DNA from: Phyllobacteriaceae bacterium
Lineage (GTDB): Bacteria; Pseudomonadota; Alphaproteobacteria; Rhizobiales; Ancalomicrobiaceae
Assembly (NCBI GenBank): GCA_012517025.1
Contig: JAAYVT010000685.1
Span: 1 to 7,766 of the forward strand
DNA: 7,766 nucleotides
Direction of reading: 5' to 3'
Notes under the pieces: model-generated
Told to the model about the DNA's origin: nothing
What the model saw: only the letters and a program-made list of their open reading frames with translations
Database searches by the model: none
Position numbers and translations under genes: made by a program
In this document: positions 1 through 7,240 of the stretch, one piece after another
Position numbering within the stretch: position 1 is the stretch's first letter
Layout of the letters: every line of letters begins with the position of its first letter

Positions 1-1
1 A

Positions 2-685
2 CCCCTTCACCCAACGGTCGGAAAAGGCGATGTCGGAGCCGGTGTGCGAGCCGTCCTCGCCCGGCACCATGTCGAAGCACTGGATGTAGCCGCTGCCCTC
101 GCCGAGCCCCATCTTGCGCAGCCATTCCTTCGGCTCCGGGATCCACATCTCCGGCATCTTCGTCTGGATCGTCTCGAAGGCCTCGCGCGCGATCAGCAGG
201 AGCCCGGTGCCCGCCCGGGTGACGCGGACGAAGCCGTCGACCACGTCGATCTCGGTCTTGCCGTCCTTGCCCTTCCGCCCGACGATCGCGTCGCCGTCGT
301 AGACGTAGCGCACCGACTGCAACTGCCCCTGCAAGGCGTTGGTGGAGCGCTGCATCGCCGTGCGGAACGCCTCGAAGTCGACCCCCTTGTCGGGATAGAT
401 CGCGCCGACCACCGGCTTGCCGAAGGCGAGCATCTTGGCGACGAGTTCCGGCGAGAAGCTCATGTCGGGGTCGACGAAGAGCAGGTGGGTGGCGTCGCTC
501 TCGGCCAGGAACAACGACGCGAGCACGTTGCGCGCCATCGGGAAGAACGAGGTCGACAACACGTGCGTGGTGAAGCCGATGTGCGGGAACTCGCGGGCGA
601 AGAAGCGGATCGCGTCGAGAACCGACACGTGGCATCCCGTCGAGATCGTCTCCCCGTAGACCGGCGTGGCGATGATCACCTTCAT
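2..685 (-). CDS. Probable GT-A-fold glycosyltransferase, 3' end outside window
   Basis: The minus-strand reading frame opens at the ATG ending at 685 and stays open for 228 codons to the window edge, so the C-terminus is missing. The protein begins MKVIIATPVYGE, a first beta strand typical of nucleotide-sugar-binding GT-A folds. It has an ARN motif (residues 51-53), LLFVDPDMSF with a DxD-type metal/sugar-nucleotide motif (D72, D74), a VDGFVRVTRAGTGLLLI stretch (148-165) and SDIAFSDRW (217-225). The last resembles the ED..FC.R acceptor-side motif of glycosyltransferases found in phages and surface-glycan clusters. There is no signal peptide or membrane segment, so it is probably cytoplasmic. 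The start is supported by GAGGAGA seven bases upstream. It lies 78 bases after flgL on the same strand, so it may be cotranscribed with the hook genes. A role in modifying flagellar proteins is inferred from position only; donor and acceptor are unknown. Confidence 0.75.
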   Translation of the reverse strand, partial: MKVIIATPVYGETISTGCHVSVLDAIRFFAREFPHIGFTTHVLSTSFFPMARNVLASLFLAESDATHLLFVDPDMSFSPELVAKMLAFGKPVVGAIYPDKGVDFEAFRTAMQRSTNALQGQLQSVRYVYDGDAIVGRKGKDGKTEIDVVDGFVRVTRAGTGLLLIAREAFETIQTKMPEMWIPEPKEWLRKMGLGEGSGYIQCFDMVPGEDGSHTGSDIAFSDRWVKG

Positions 686-704
686 GCGCGTCTCTCCTCG
701 GTTC

Positions 705-731
705 GTTAACCCTTAGGAAATCGGGGTTAAC
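705..731. repeat. Perfect 8-bp inverted repeat GTTAACCC / GGGTTAAC
   Basis: Arms at 705-712 and 724-731 are perfect inverted copies around an 11-base centre. The element lies in the 78-base gap between flgL and the glycosyltransferase gene, and ends 19 bases before that gene's ATG. The gap is markedly more AT-rich than its surroundings. As RNA it could form a stem, but no T-tract follows, so it is not a good intrinsic terminator. Each arm contains TTAACC, which resembles a half-site of the alphaproteobacterial cell-cycle regulator CtrA. The full TTAA-N7-TTAA spacing is absent, since the two TTAA cores are 17 bases apart. It may be an operator or a 5' leader hairpin. Confidence 0.5.
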
Positions 732-763
732 AAAGAATGAAGAGAGCCTCGCCGGCGCCGGTC

Positions 764-2290
764 TCAGAGGTAATTGGTGAGCGTCAGCTTGTAGAGGATC
801 GAGGAGGCCTTGTAGCTCGCCTCGATCTGCGTCTGCAGGGTGGTGAGCTTGACCGCGACCTCGGTGCTGTCGGCGTTCATCGCGTCGTCGACGGCGCTCT
901 GGTAGGTGTTGGAGGCGACCGTCATCCGGTCGCTCGCCGACTGGGCCGTCGATTGCGCGCCGGCGATCTCGGCGGCCACCGACTGCAGGCTGTCGCTGCC
1001 GGTGGTGGTCTCGAGCGGCCCCTTGGTGCGGTCGACCACCGCCGAATAGAGCGCCTTGTCGGCGTCGGTGCCGCCCGACACGTCGATCGACGAGATCACC
1101 GCCAGCTGCTTGATCTGCGAGGTGAAGGCGTTCTCGTCGGCGCGCACGCCGTAGTTCACCGAGAGCCCGTCCTCGACCCGCGCCTGGGCGTCGAGCCGCG
1201 ACGAATTGGCGTCGTTGGTGCCGCGATACCAGGTCACGGTGTTCGACGTGGTGCCGGCGATCAGCCCGGTGGCGGTGTCGTAGGGAGGCCCGTCGACCCG
1301 CATCGGCGTGCCGCCGCCGGAGGTGTCGAAGAAGTCGTTCGCCGCCTGCACCGCCGAGGCGGCGGTGAGATCGGTCTCGCCCTTGGCGGTCAACGCCGTC
1401 TTCAGCGCCGCCTGGATGTTGGCGGCGGTGTCGGCGGTGGTCGCCCCGATGTCGAAGGTACCGGTCGAGCCGTCGGCGGCGTCGGTGATGGTGGAGGTCG
1501 AGGAGGAATCCTTCGCCGTCAGCGTCAGCTTCGAGGTCGAGCCGTCCGGCATCGTCAGCGTCAGCTCGATCGCCTGTCCCGCCGTTGGTTGCCCGGTGAC
1601 GGCGAGCGACAGAGAGGCCGGCGTGCCCGACGGCCCGGAGACCGTCACGTTCGACAGCGTCGAGGTCGCCCCGGAGAGCTTCATGCCGAAGGAATGGGTG
1701 CCGTCCTCGGCCAACGTCACCGTCGAGCCCGAGGAGGAGAGATCGAGCCGGCCGAGCCCGTCCGAGCCGAGATCGGCCTGCAGCCGCTCCGCCGCGACCT
1801 GCTTGTAGCCGGCGCGCACGCCGTCGCCGTTCAGCATGGTTTCGACGTCGACCACCGGCGAGACGTCGCTCGCCTTGCCGGCGAACACGTAGGCGCCGCC
1901 GACGTCGGTGTTGAGGGGCGAGACGTAGGCCTCGAGCGCGTTGCTCGCGGCGACCTGTTCGGAGGTCCGCCCGGATGCCGTCAGCTGGTAGCCGCTGGTG
2001 CCGAGCTCGCTCGACACCTCGCTCGACAGCGAGGAGAGCGAATCGACGCAATTGCCGATCACCGACAGACGCGTGTCGATGGTCGAGATCGTGCTCTGAT
2101 AGCTCTCGTTCTGCGCGATCTTCTGCTGGAAGGACAGCACCAGCGCCGGGTTGGAGATCCCCTCGTAGGTGGTCGCCTTGAGACCGGTCGTCTCCTGGGT
2201 GGTGAGATCGGTGAGCTGCGACCGCTGCGCCTGCAGCCGCGCCGCCTGCGATCCGTTGAGGCCGGTGTAGGAATATTTCGAGACGTCCAT
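764..2290 (-). CDS. flgL: Flagellar hook-filament junction protein FlgL (HAP3)
   Basis: This 508-residue protein of the flagellin/FlgL family forms, with FlgK, the adaptor between hook and filament. It is exported through the flagellar type III apparatus and has no cleaved signal. The N-terminal helix region (about 1-110) has heptad-rich helices, including TTQETTGLKATTYEGISNPA and SYQSTISTIDTRLS. The family segment YVFAGKASDVSPV follows at 134-146, then GDGVRAGYKQ (155-164). The C-terminal helix (about 440-508) ends in YKASSILYKLTLTNYL, as in FlgL and flagellins. FlgL is often 300-350 residues; the excess is a Thr/Ser-rich beta-type insertion at about 205-320. There is one cysteine (C81), unusual for an axial protein. 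The start is set by AAGGGG seven bases upstream and by the family N-terminus. It follows flgK by 14 bases, implying one operon. A distant alternative is a minor flagellin, but the position next to flgK argues for FlgL. Confidence 0.9.
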   Translation of the reverse strand: MDVSKYSYTGLNGSQAARLQAQRSQLTDLTTQETTGLKATTYEGISNPALVLSFQQKIAQNESYQSTISTIDTRLSVIGNCVDSLSSLSSEVSSELGTSGYQLTASGRTSEQVAASNALEAYVSPLNTDVGGAYVFAGKASDVSPVVDVETMLNGDGVRAGYKQVAAERLQADLGSDGLGRLDLSSSGSTVTLAEDGTHSFGMKLSGATSTLSNVTVSGPSGTPASLSLAVTGQPTAGQAIELTLTMPDGSTSKLTLTAKDSSSTSTITDAADGSTGTFDIGATTADTAANIQAALKTALTAKGETDLTAASAVQAANDFFDTSGGGTPMRVDGPPYDTATGLIAGTTSNTVTWYRGTNDANSSRLDAQARVEDGLSVNYGVRADENAFTSQIKQLAVISSIDVSGGTDADKALYSAVVDRTKGPLETTTGSDSLQSVAAEIAGAQSTAQSASDRMTVASNTYQSAVDDAMNADSTEVAVKLTTLQTQIEASYKASSILYKLTLTNYL

Positions 2291-2304
2291 CGTCCCGCCC
2301 CTTC

Positions 2305-4098
2305 TCAGATCGCGTTGACCAGGGTGTCGAGCATGTCGCGCAGCGTCGACAACACCTGAGCATTGGCGGAATAGTAGTTCTGCAGCTGGATGAGTTTCGT
2401 CATCTCGGTGTCGGTGTTGACCGACGAGGCGTCGCTCATCCGCGACTGGAGGTTCGACTGCACCACCGACTGGTTGTCGAGCAGCGTCTGCTGGGTGCTC
2501 GCCTGCCCGGCCCAGTAGGAGACCATCGAATTGGCGTAGGACGCGATCGTCGACGACTTGACCGCGAGGCCGTTGCCGAGGGTGGTGGAGATCGTGCCGT
2601 CGGCGAGCGTGTCGTAGAGCGCCGTCGGCCGCGTCGAATCGCCGGTCTGGGTGGTCGTCGAATAGTCGACGAGCAGGCTCGGGTCGGCCGACACCGCGGT
2701 GCTGACCGCGATCCGCGAGGCGAACCCATCGAGCTGCGACCCGCCGTCGAAACTGCCGGTGTAGGCGGTGCCGGCGTCGGTGAAGAGCCCGAGCGCGGCG
2801 TTGCCGGACTGCGGGTCGGTCTGCGTCACCGTCGCGCTCAGCCCGTCGACGCTCACTGCGCCGGTGCCGGCGTCGAGGATCTGGATCGTCCCGCCGGACG
2901 GGTTCGAGACCGCGAAGTTCGACCCGAGCGCCGCCTGGATCTGCGCGGTGACCGAGGTCATCCCGCCGGAGAAGTCGAGCCCCACCACCGTGTCGTTGGG
3001 ATCGAGCGTGGCGGTGTCGGAAAGCGGCAGGCTGCTCGCGCTCTCCACCTTCACGAAGCTGACGGTCTTGCTCTCGCCCGTCGTCGCGTCGGTGTAGGTC
3101 AGCGTAAGCTTGTTGCCCGAGGAGAGACCCGAGGTGTCGACCGAATAGCCCGACTGCGTCCCCGAGGTCGCCGCCGTGCCGGCGGTGGTGGTGTCGGACA
3201 TCGCCGAGGCGAGCCCCGCCGCCACCTGATCGAGCTGGCTCTGAACCTGCGGCAGCACCTCGTCGCGCACCGCGACGAGCGCGGCGAGCGATCCGGAGGT
3301 GACGAGGCCGGTGGCGATCACGTCGGGGCCGGTGCCGGTGGCGCTCGCCACCCGCACGGTGCCGTCCGATCCGAGGGCGAGCTGCGTCGCCCGGTCGCCG
3401 TCGACCAGCGTCAGCCCACCGCCGGTCGAGATCCGCACCGAGCCGTTCGACTGCGGCTTCACCTCGACGTCGACGGCGTTGGAGAGCTGCAGCACCGCCT
3501 TGTCGCGCGCATCCTGCAGCCCGGTGACGTCGCCGCCCTGCGCCTGCACCGAGACGATCCGGCCGTTGAGGTCGGCGATCTGCGAGGTCAGCGTGTTGAC
3601 GTCGTCGACCGTGCTGGAAATCGTCGAATCGACGGTGGCCGCGACGTCGGAGACCGAAGACGACAGCGAGTTGAGGGTCTGGGCGACCACCGTCGCCGAA
3701 TTGACCACCGCGATCTGCGCCGCGGTGCTGTCGGGCTGTGCCCCGAGCGTCTGCAGGTCGGTGGAGAAGGTGGAGAGAACGGTCGGCAACGCCGCGCCGT
3801 TCTCGGTCGAGCCGAGCAGCGACTGCACCTGCTGCAGATAGGTGTTCTTGGTGTCGAGATAGGACGACGTCGCGGTGGAGGTGGCGAGCTGGTCGAAGAC
3901 CTCCTGGTCGAAGGCCCGCGTCACGATGGTGGTGAAGCCGACCAGCCCCGTTTCGGCGTAGATCGCCTGAGTGCTGGTCGACTTCGCGGTGTAGCCGTCG
4001 ACGGAGGCGCCGGCGATGTTCGCCGACACCTGCGCCGTCGCCGCCTGCGTGACCTTGAGGCCACTCGCCGCGATGCCCACCGTGGTGTTGAGACCCAT
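2305..4098 (-). CDS. flgK: Flagellar hook-associated protein FlgK (HAP1)
   Basis: This 597-residue protein is the first junction protein placed on the finished hook, below FlgL. The N-terminal rod/hook motif is recognisable (GLNTTVGIAASGLKVTQAA, 2-20). The usual NIANANTPGY signature reads NIAGASVDGY here (27-36). The central FlgK core includes LNGRIVSVQAQGGDVTGLQD (177-196), the family segment for helix pairing, and DARDKAVLQLS (196-206). A Ser/Thr-rich beta insertion lies at about 320-440. The C-terminus (560-597) has the expected VNTDTEMTKLIQLQNYYSANA helix and ends in LDTLVNAI. No cysteine is present. AGAGGGG six bases before the ATG supports the start. It sits 35 bases after flgE and 14 before flgL, so it is most likely transcribed from the sigma-54 promoter ahead of flgE. 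Confidence 0.95.
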   Translation of the reverse strand: MGLNTTVGIAASGLKVTQAATAQVSANIAGASVDGYTAKSTSTQAIYAETGLVGFTTIVTRAFDQEVFDQLATSTATSSYLDTKNTYLQQVQSLLGSTENGAALPTVLSTFSTDLQTLGAQPDSTAAQIAVVNSATVVAQTLNSLSSSVSDVAATVDSTISSTVDDVNTLTSQIADLNGRIVSVQAQGGDVTGLQDARDKAVLQLSNAVDVEVKPQSNGSVRISTGGGLTLVDGDRATQLALGSDGTVRVASATGTGPDVIATGLVTSGSLAALVAVRDEVLPQVQSQLDQVAAGLASAMSDTTTAGTAATSGTQSGYSVDTSGLSSGNKLTLTYTDATTGESKTVSFVKVESASSLPLSDTATLDPNDTVVGLDFSGGMTSVTAQIQAALGSNFAVSNPSGGTIQILDAGTGAVSVDGLSATVTQTDPQSGNAALGLFTDAGTAYTGSFDGGSQLDGFASRIAVSTAVSADPSLLVDYSTTTQTGDSTRPTALYDTLADGTISTTLGNGLAVKSSTIASYANSMVSYWAGQASTQQTLLDNQSVVQSNLQSRMSDASSVNTDTEMTKLIQLQNYYSANAQVLSTLRDMLDTLVNAI

Positions 4099-4133
4099 GA
4101 CGCGCCCCTCTCACCGAACTCTCGACGACGACC

Positions 4134-5459
4134 TCAACGCACGATGTCCAGGACGTCCTGCATCATGTTGTTGGCGGTCGTGACCACTTTGGAATTGGCC
4201 GAATAGGCCTGCTGGGTGACGATCATCTTCGAGAACTGATCGGTGATGTCGACGTTCGAGGCCTCCAGCGCCGAGCTGGTGATCGTCGCCGCGCTGGAGA
4301 GATACGGCGAGCCGGACCCTTTGGTCGCCTGATAGGCATTGCCGGACACCGCCAGCAGCTCGGCGTCGCCGTCGAACGAGTAGACGCCGACCTTGTAGAG
4401 ATCGATCGTCTTGCCGTTCGAATAGGAGGCCGTGAGGGTGCCGTCCTTGCTCACCGACACGCCGGTGTAGCTGCCGGCGGCGTAACCGTCCTGACTGATG
4501 TCGGTCTGGCTGACGGTGGTGCCGGAATTGTACTGAGTCAGGTTCGAGCCGTAGGCGAAGGTCAGCGACCCGAGGCTGGTGCCGTCGATCGTGATGCCCG
4601 ACAAGGTGATGTTGCTCGACGCCGGCGAGGTTCGCGCACCGGTCGAATCGAAGGTGAAGGTCGAGCTGGTCGCCTGCGTCCATTCCGCGGCGGTACCGGT
4701 CGCGGTGGAATCCGACTGATAATAGAGGTTCCAGTTCCCCGACGAGGTCTTCGCCCAGCGCAGGTTCATCGCAACTTCGTTGCCCTGGCTGTCGTAGACC
4801 GTTACCGACCCGCCCGACAGCGACTCCTTGACGAAGGTGTCGTTGTCCGCCGCCGCGATCTCGGTCGGATAGTTCGTGCTGCTGGTGAGGTCGGTCGAGG
4901 AGATCGTCGCCACCGAGCTCGCCGAGGGCAGGTTGGCCGAATAGTCGATCGTCGCCGTCGCCTTGGCCGGAACGATGCCTGTGTCGATCTTGATCGCCTC
5001 GGCGGTGGTGCCGGTGATGTTGCCGGTGGTGGGATCGACCGGGATGCCGGTGAGATAGTAGCCGGCGCTGTTGGTCAGATAACCGTCGGCGTTCATCGAG
5101 TAGTCGCCCTGACGGGTGTAGTAATTGGTCCCGGACAGAACCGTCTGCCCGTCGACCTCACCCGTCTTCGCCTGGACCTGGAAATATCCGTCGCCGCTGA
5201 TGGCGAGATTGGTGGCGACCGAGGTCGACGAGATGTTGCCCTGGACGGTGTTGGTGGTGACCGACCGGGCCGACACCGAGGCCGAATTTTGCGACGCCGC
5301 GGTGGTCCCCGACGACGTCAGGAGATCCTCGAAGGCGGTCTCGACCGACTTGTAGCCGACGGTCGAGGAATTCGAGATGTTGCCGGAAATGTTCTGCAGC
5401 GCGTAGGCCTGGGCCTGGAGGCCGACCACCGCATTGCTCATCGCGTCGTAGACACCCAT
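4134..5459 (-). CDS. flgE: Flagellar hook protein FlgE
   Basis: This 441-residue protein is the structural subunit of the flagellar hook. Order of parts: N-terminal rod motif (MGVYDAMSNAVVGLQAQ, with NISGNISNSSTVGYK at 23-37); hook core NLAISGDGYFQV (84-95) and TRQGDYSMNADGYLTNSAGY (115-134); a variable, probably surface-exposed D2-type region (about 160-310); the QDGYAAGSYTGVSVSKDGTL segment (323-342) characteristic of FlgE; and the C-terminal helix ALEASNVDITDQF ... TQQAYSANSKV ... MMQDVLDIVR (397-441). The length is close to the family norm and there is no cysteine. The reading frame extends upstream to 5678, but the family N-terminus begins at the ATG ending at 5459, preceded by GGGAG six bases away. 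The upstream extension would also run through the sigma-54 promoter. It is the first gene of the hook operon. Confidence 0.95.
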   Translation of the reverse strand: MGVYDAMSNAVVGLQAQAYALQNISGNISNSSTVGYKSVETAFEDLLTSSGTTAASQNSASVSARSVTTNTVQGNISSTSVATNLAISGDGYFQVQAKTGEVDGQTVLSGTNYYTRQGDYSMNADGYLTNSAGYYLTGIPVDPTTGNITGTTAEAIKIDTGIVPAKATATIDYSANLPSASSVATISSTDLTSSTNYPTEIAAADNDTFVKESLSGGSVTVYDSQGNEVAMNLRWAKTSSGNWNLYYQSDSTATGTAAEWTQATSSTFTFDSTGARTSPASSNITLSGITIDGTSLGSLTFAYGSNLTQYNSGTTVSQTDISQDGYAAGSYTGVSVSKDGTLTASYSNGKTIDLYKVGVYSFDGDAELLAVSGNAYQATKGSGSPYLSSAATITSSALEASNVDITDQFSKMIVTQQAYSANSKVVTTANNMMQDVLDIVR

Positions 5460-5514
5460 GGAAGGCTCCCATAGTCGAAGATCTAGGTCGACGGACCCGT
5501 TCACTTCTCCCTGG

Positions 5515-5529
5515 GCAAGTCGCGTGCCA
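5515..5529 (-). promoter_or_regulatory. Sigma-54 (-24/-12) promoter of the flgE operon
   Basis: On the minus strand the sequence reads TGGCACGCGACTTGC. This matches the RpoN consensus TGGCACG-N4-TTGC at every position, with the obligatory GG and GC dinucleotides 10 bases apart. It lies 55 bases upstream of the flgE ATG. Transcription would start near 5503, giving a leader of roughly 43 bases. Sigma-54 control of hook genes is established in Caulobacter and other alphaproteobacteria with FlbD. Its use here is inferred from the sequence match and location. Confidence 0.85.
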
Positions 5530-5589
5530 GCTCGATCGCGAGGGATTTGCCTGTGTTTTTCGCCGCGCGGGCGGCTATGCTGGCCTCTC

Positions 5590-5632
5590 GCCGGGCAGCT
5601 TCGACCGATCCGCCCGGTATTTCTTGCCCGGT
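5590..5632. promoter_or_regulatory. Candidate activator (enhancer) site upstream of the flgE sigma-54 promoter
   Basis: GCCGGGCA (5590-5597) is followed by GCCCGGT (5612-5618) and again GCCCGGT (5626-5632). The outer pair CCGGGCA/TGCCCGG is a perfect 7-bp inverted repeat. The two GCCCGGT copies are direct repeats with 14-base spacing. They lie about 87-129 bases upstream of the predicted start, the usual distance for an NtrC-type activator of sigma-54. FlbD is the natural candidate in alphaproteobacteria. The repeats are visible in the sequence; the binding role is inferred, and GC-rich background could produce some of the pattern. Confidence 0.4.
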
Positions 5633-5680
5633 CGACGGGTTTCGAGACGACGCGGACACCACGGAAGGACGGCGACACCC

Positions 5681-6522
<842 letters not shown>

Positions 6523-6526
<4 letters not shown>

Positions 6527-6969
6527 TCCGCACGCCGCGTGCCACCCCCCTCGCCGCGATCGCCGCGGCTCTCGCCGCCGTCTCCGCCCCGACCCGCGCC
6601 GACGAACCGATCGGTCACGTCCTCACCCTCGTCGACGCCGCGACCCGGCCCGACGGTTGTCGACTGCGTTTCACGCTGCGGCGGACGACGGCCGGCGAAA
6701 GCCGCGCGAAGGCCGATCTGACGTTCGAATTCACCGATCCCCGCGAGGGGCACGAGGCGCCGGTGACGGCGTCGGTCGAGCTCGATCTGTCCGACACCCG
6801 GCCGACGCCGCGGCCGATGCACGTCGGGGGGATCGCCTGCGACGACCTGCGGCCGCTGCGTTTCACCTTCGCCTGCCGAACCCCGGACGGGCGTTGCGGA
6901 ACCGGCACGGCGATCGCCTTGCGGAATTTCCGCCGCCTCGAGATCGCCGAGGACCGGATCTCGCCGTGA
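6523..6969 (+). CDS. Small secreted four-cysteine protein of unknown function
   Basis: I do not recognise the family. The 148-residue product starts with a typical export signal: basic MIRTPR, then an Ala/Leu-rich hydrophobic stretch (about 8-21), and a likely signal peptidase site after TRA (residue 26, before DEP). The mature part is about 122 residues. It has four cysteines (46, 106, 118, 125), which could form two disulfides in the periplasm, and alternating beta-like segments (CRLRFTLRR, ADLTFEF, ASVELDLS, LRFTFACR). There is no transmembrane segment after the signal. The ATG overlaps the moxR stop as ATGA, implying translational coupling; GAGGGA sits only two bases before the start. The GC-rich codon pattern matches the neighbours, and the signal-peptide plus paired-cysteine layout argues that it is a real gene. 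A functional tie to the MoxR ATPase is inferred from the coupling. Confidence 0.75.
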
Positions 6970-7240
6970 TCCCGACGTCTCCACGCCGTCACGGTTCGCC
7001 CGATCGGCGTCGGCGCGACCTCGACGTCGTGCTCGAAGAAATCCCCCGCTCGACCGTTGCTCCGACGGCCGCCGCGCGCCGCACCATGATCCGGCAGACG
7101 CCGCAGATCCCGCCGCGAACGATGACGTCACGACGATTTCGCAACGGAACAGTCACGACCGTCACACGACTGTCATGGTATCGTGCATCGCCCCGTGCTA
7201 TTCGCCCGGATCGTCGAAACAACGAGTGTCGAGCCCTCCG
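6970..7240. other. Noncoding gap before the phosphatase gene
   Basis: These 271 bases separate the secreted-protein gene from the phosphatase gene. Frames that cross it on either strand are Arg/Pro-rich and carry no recognisable protein motif. No hairpin followed by a T-run, and so no convincing intrinsic terminator, is visible after 6969. The right half (about 7121-7200) is less GC-rich and contains clustered GTCA motifs and a possible TATCGT -10 element at 7179-7184. It therefore probably holds the promoter of the phosphatase gene. Confidence 0.5.
7127..7176 (+). promoter_or_regulatory. GTCA repeat cluster, one pair resembling a Pho box
   Basis: GTCACGAC occurs at 7127-7134 and 7152-7159, followed by GTCACACGAC at 7161-7170 and CTGTCAT at 7170-7176. 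The pair CCGTCAC-ACGA-CTGTCAT (7159-7176) has the 7+4+7 layout and 11-base period of the PhoB consensus CTGTCAT-AWAW-CTGTCAY and agrees at 14 of 18 positions. It ends 64 bases before the phosphatase ATG. The spacing to the possible -10 (TATCGT, 7179) is too short for a classical PhoB-activated promoter, so it may act otherwise or be coincidental. Confidence 0.25.

Noticed and set aside
705..731. Intrinsic terminator after flgL
   Set aside because: A stem can form from the inverted repeat, but it is AT-containing with an 11-base loop and no T-run follows in the direction of transcription.
737..2359. 540-codon plus-strand open frame opposite flgL
   Set aside because: Arg/Gly/Val-rich low-complexity product with no motifs; it mirrors the GC-rich codon structure of flgL on the other strand.
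764..4114. Single minus-strand open frame of 1116 codons spanning flgK and flgL
   Set aside because: Its first half is flgK read in the wrong frame, giving Arg/His/Gly-rich sequence without motifs, which happens to run open into the true flgL frame. FlgK and FlgL each have their own start, ribosome-binding site and complete family domains.
5547..5580. Possible sigma-70 promoter for moxR (TTGCCT ... TATGCT)
   Set aside because: The two hexamers are 22 bases apart, too far for a normal housekeeping promoter, and no better -35 is seen 16-18 bases from TATGCT.
5460..5678. N-terminal extension of FlgE by 73 residues
   Set aside because: The family N-terminus starts at the ATG ending at 5459 with a good ribosome-binding site. 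The extension would be translated through the sigma-54 promoter and has no family similarity.
6530..6544. Second sigma-54-like sequence on the minus strand (TGGCACGCGGCGTGC)
   Set aside because: GG and GC spacing fit, but the -12 element is GTGC rather than TTGC. It lies inside the signal-peptide coding region, antisense and over 1 kb from flgE, with no minus-strand gene directly downstream.
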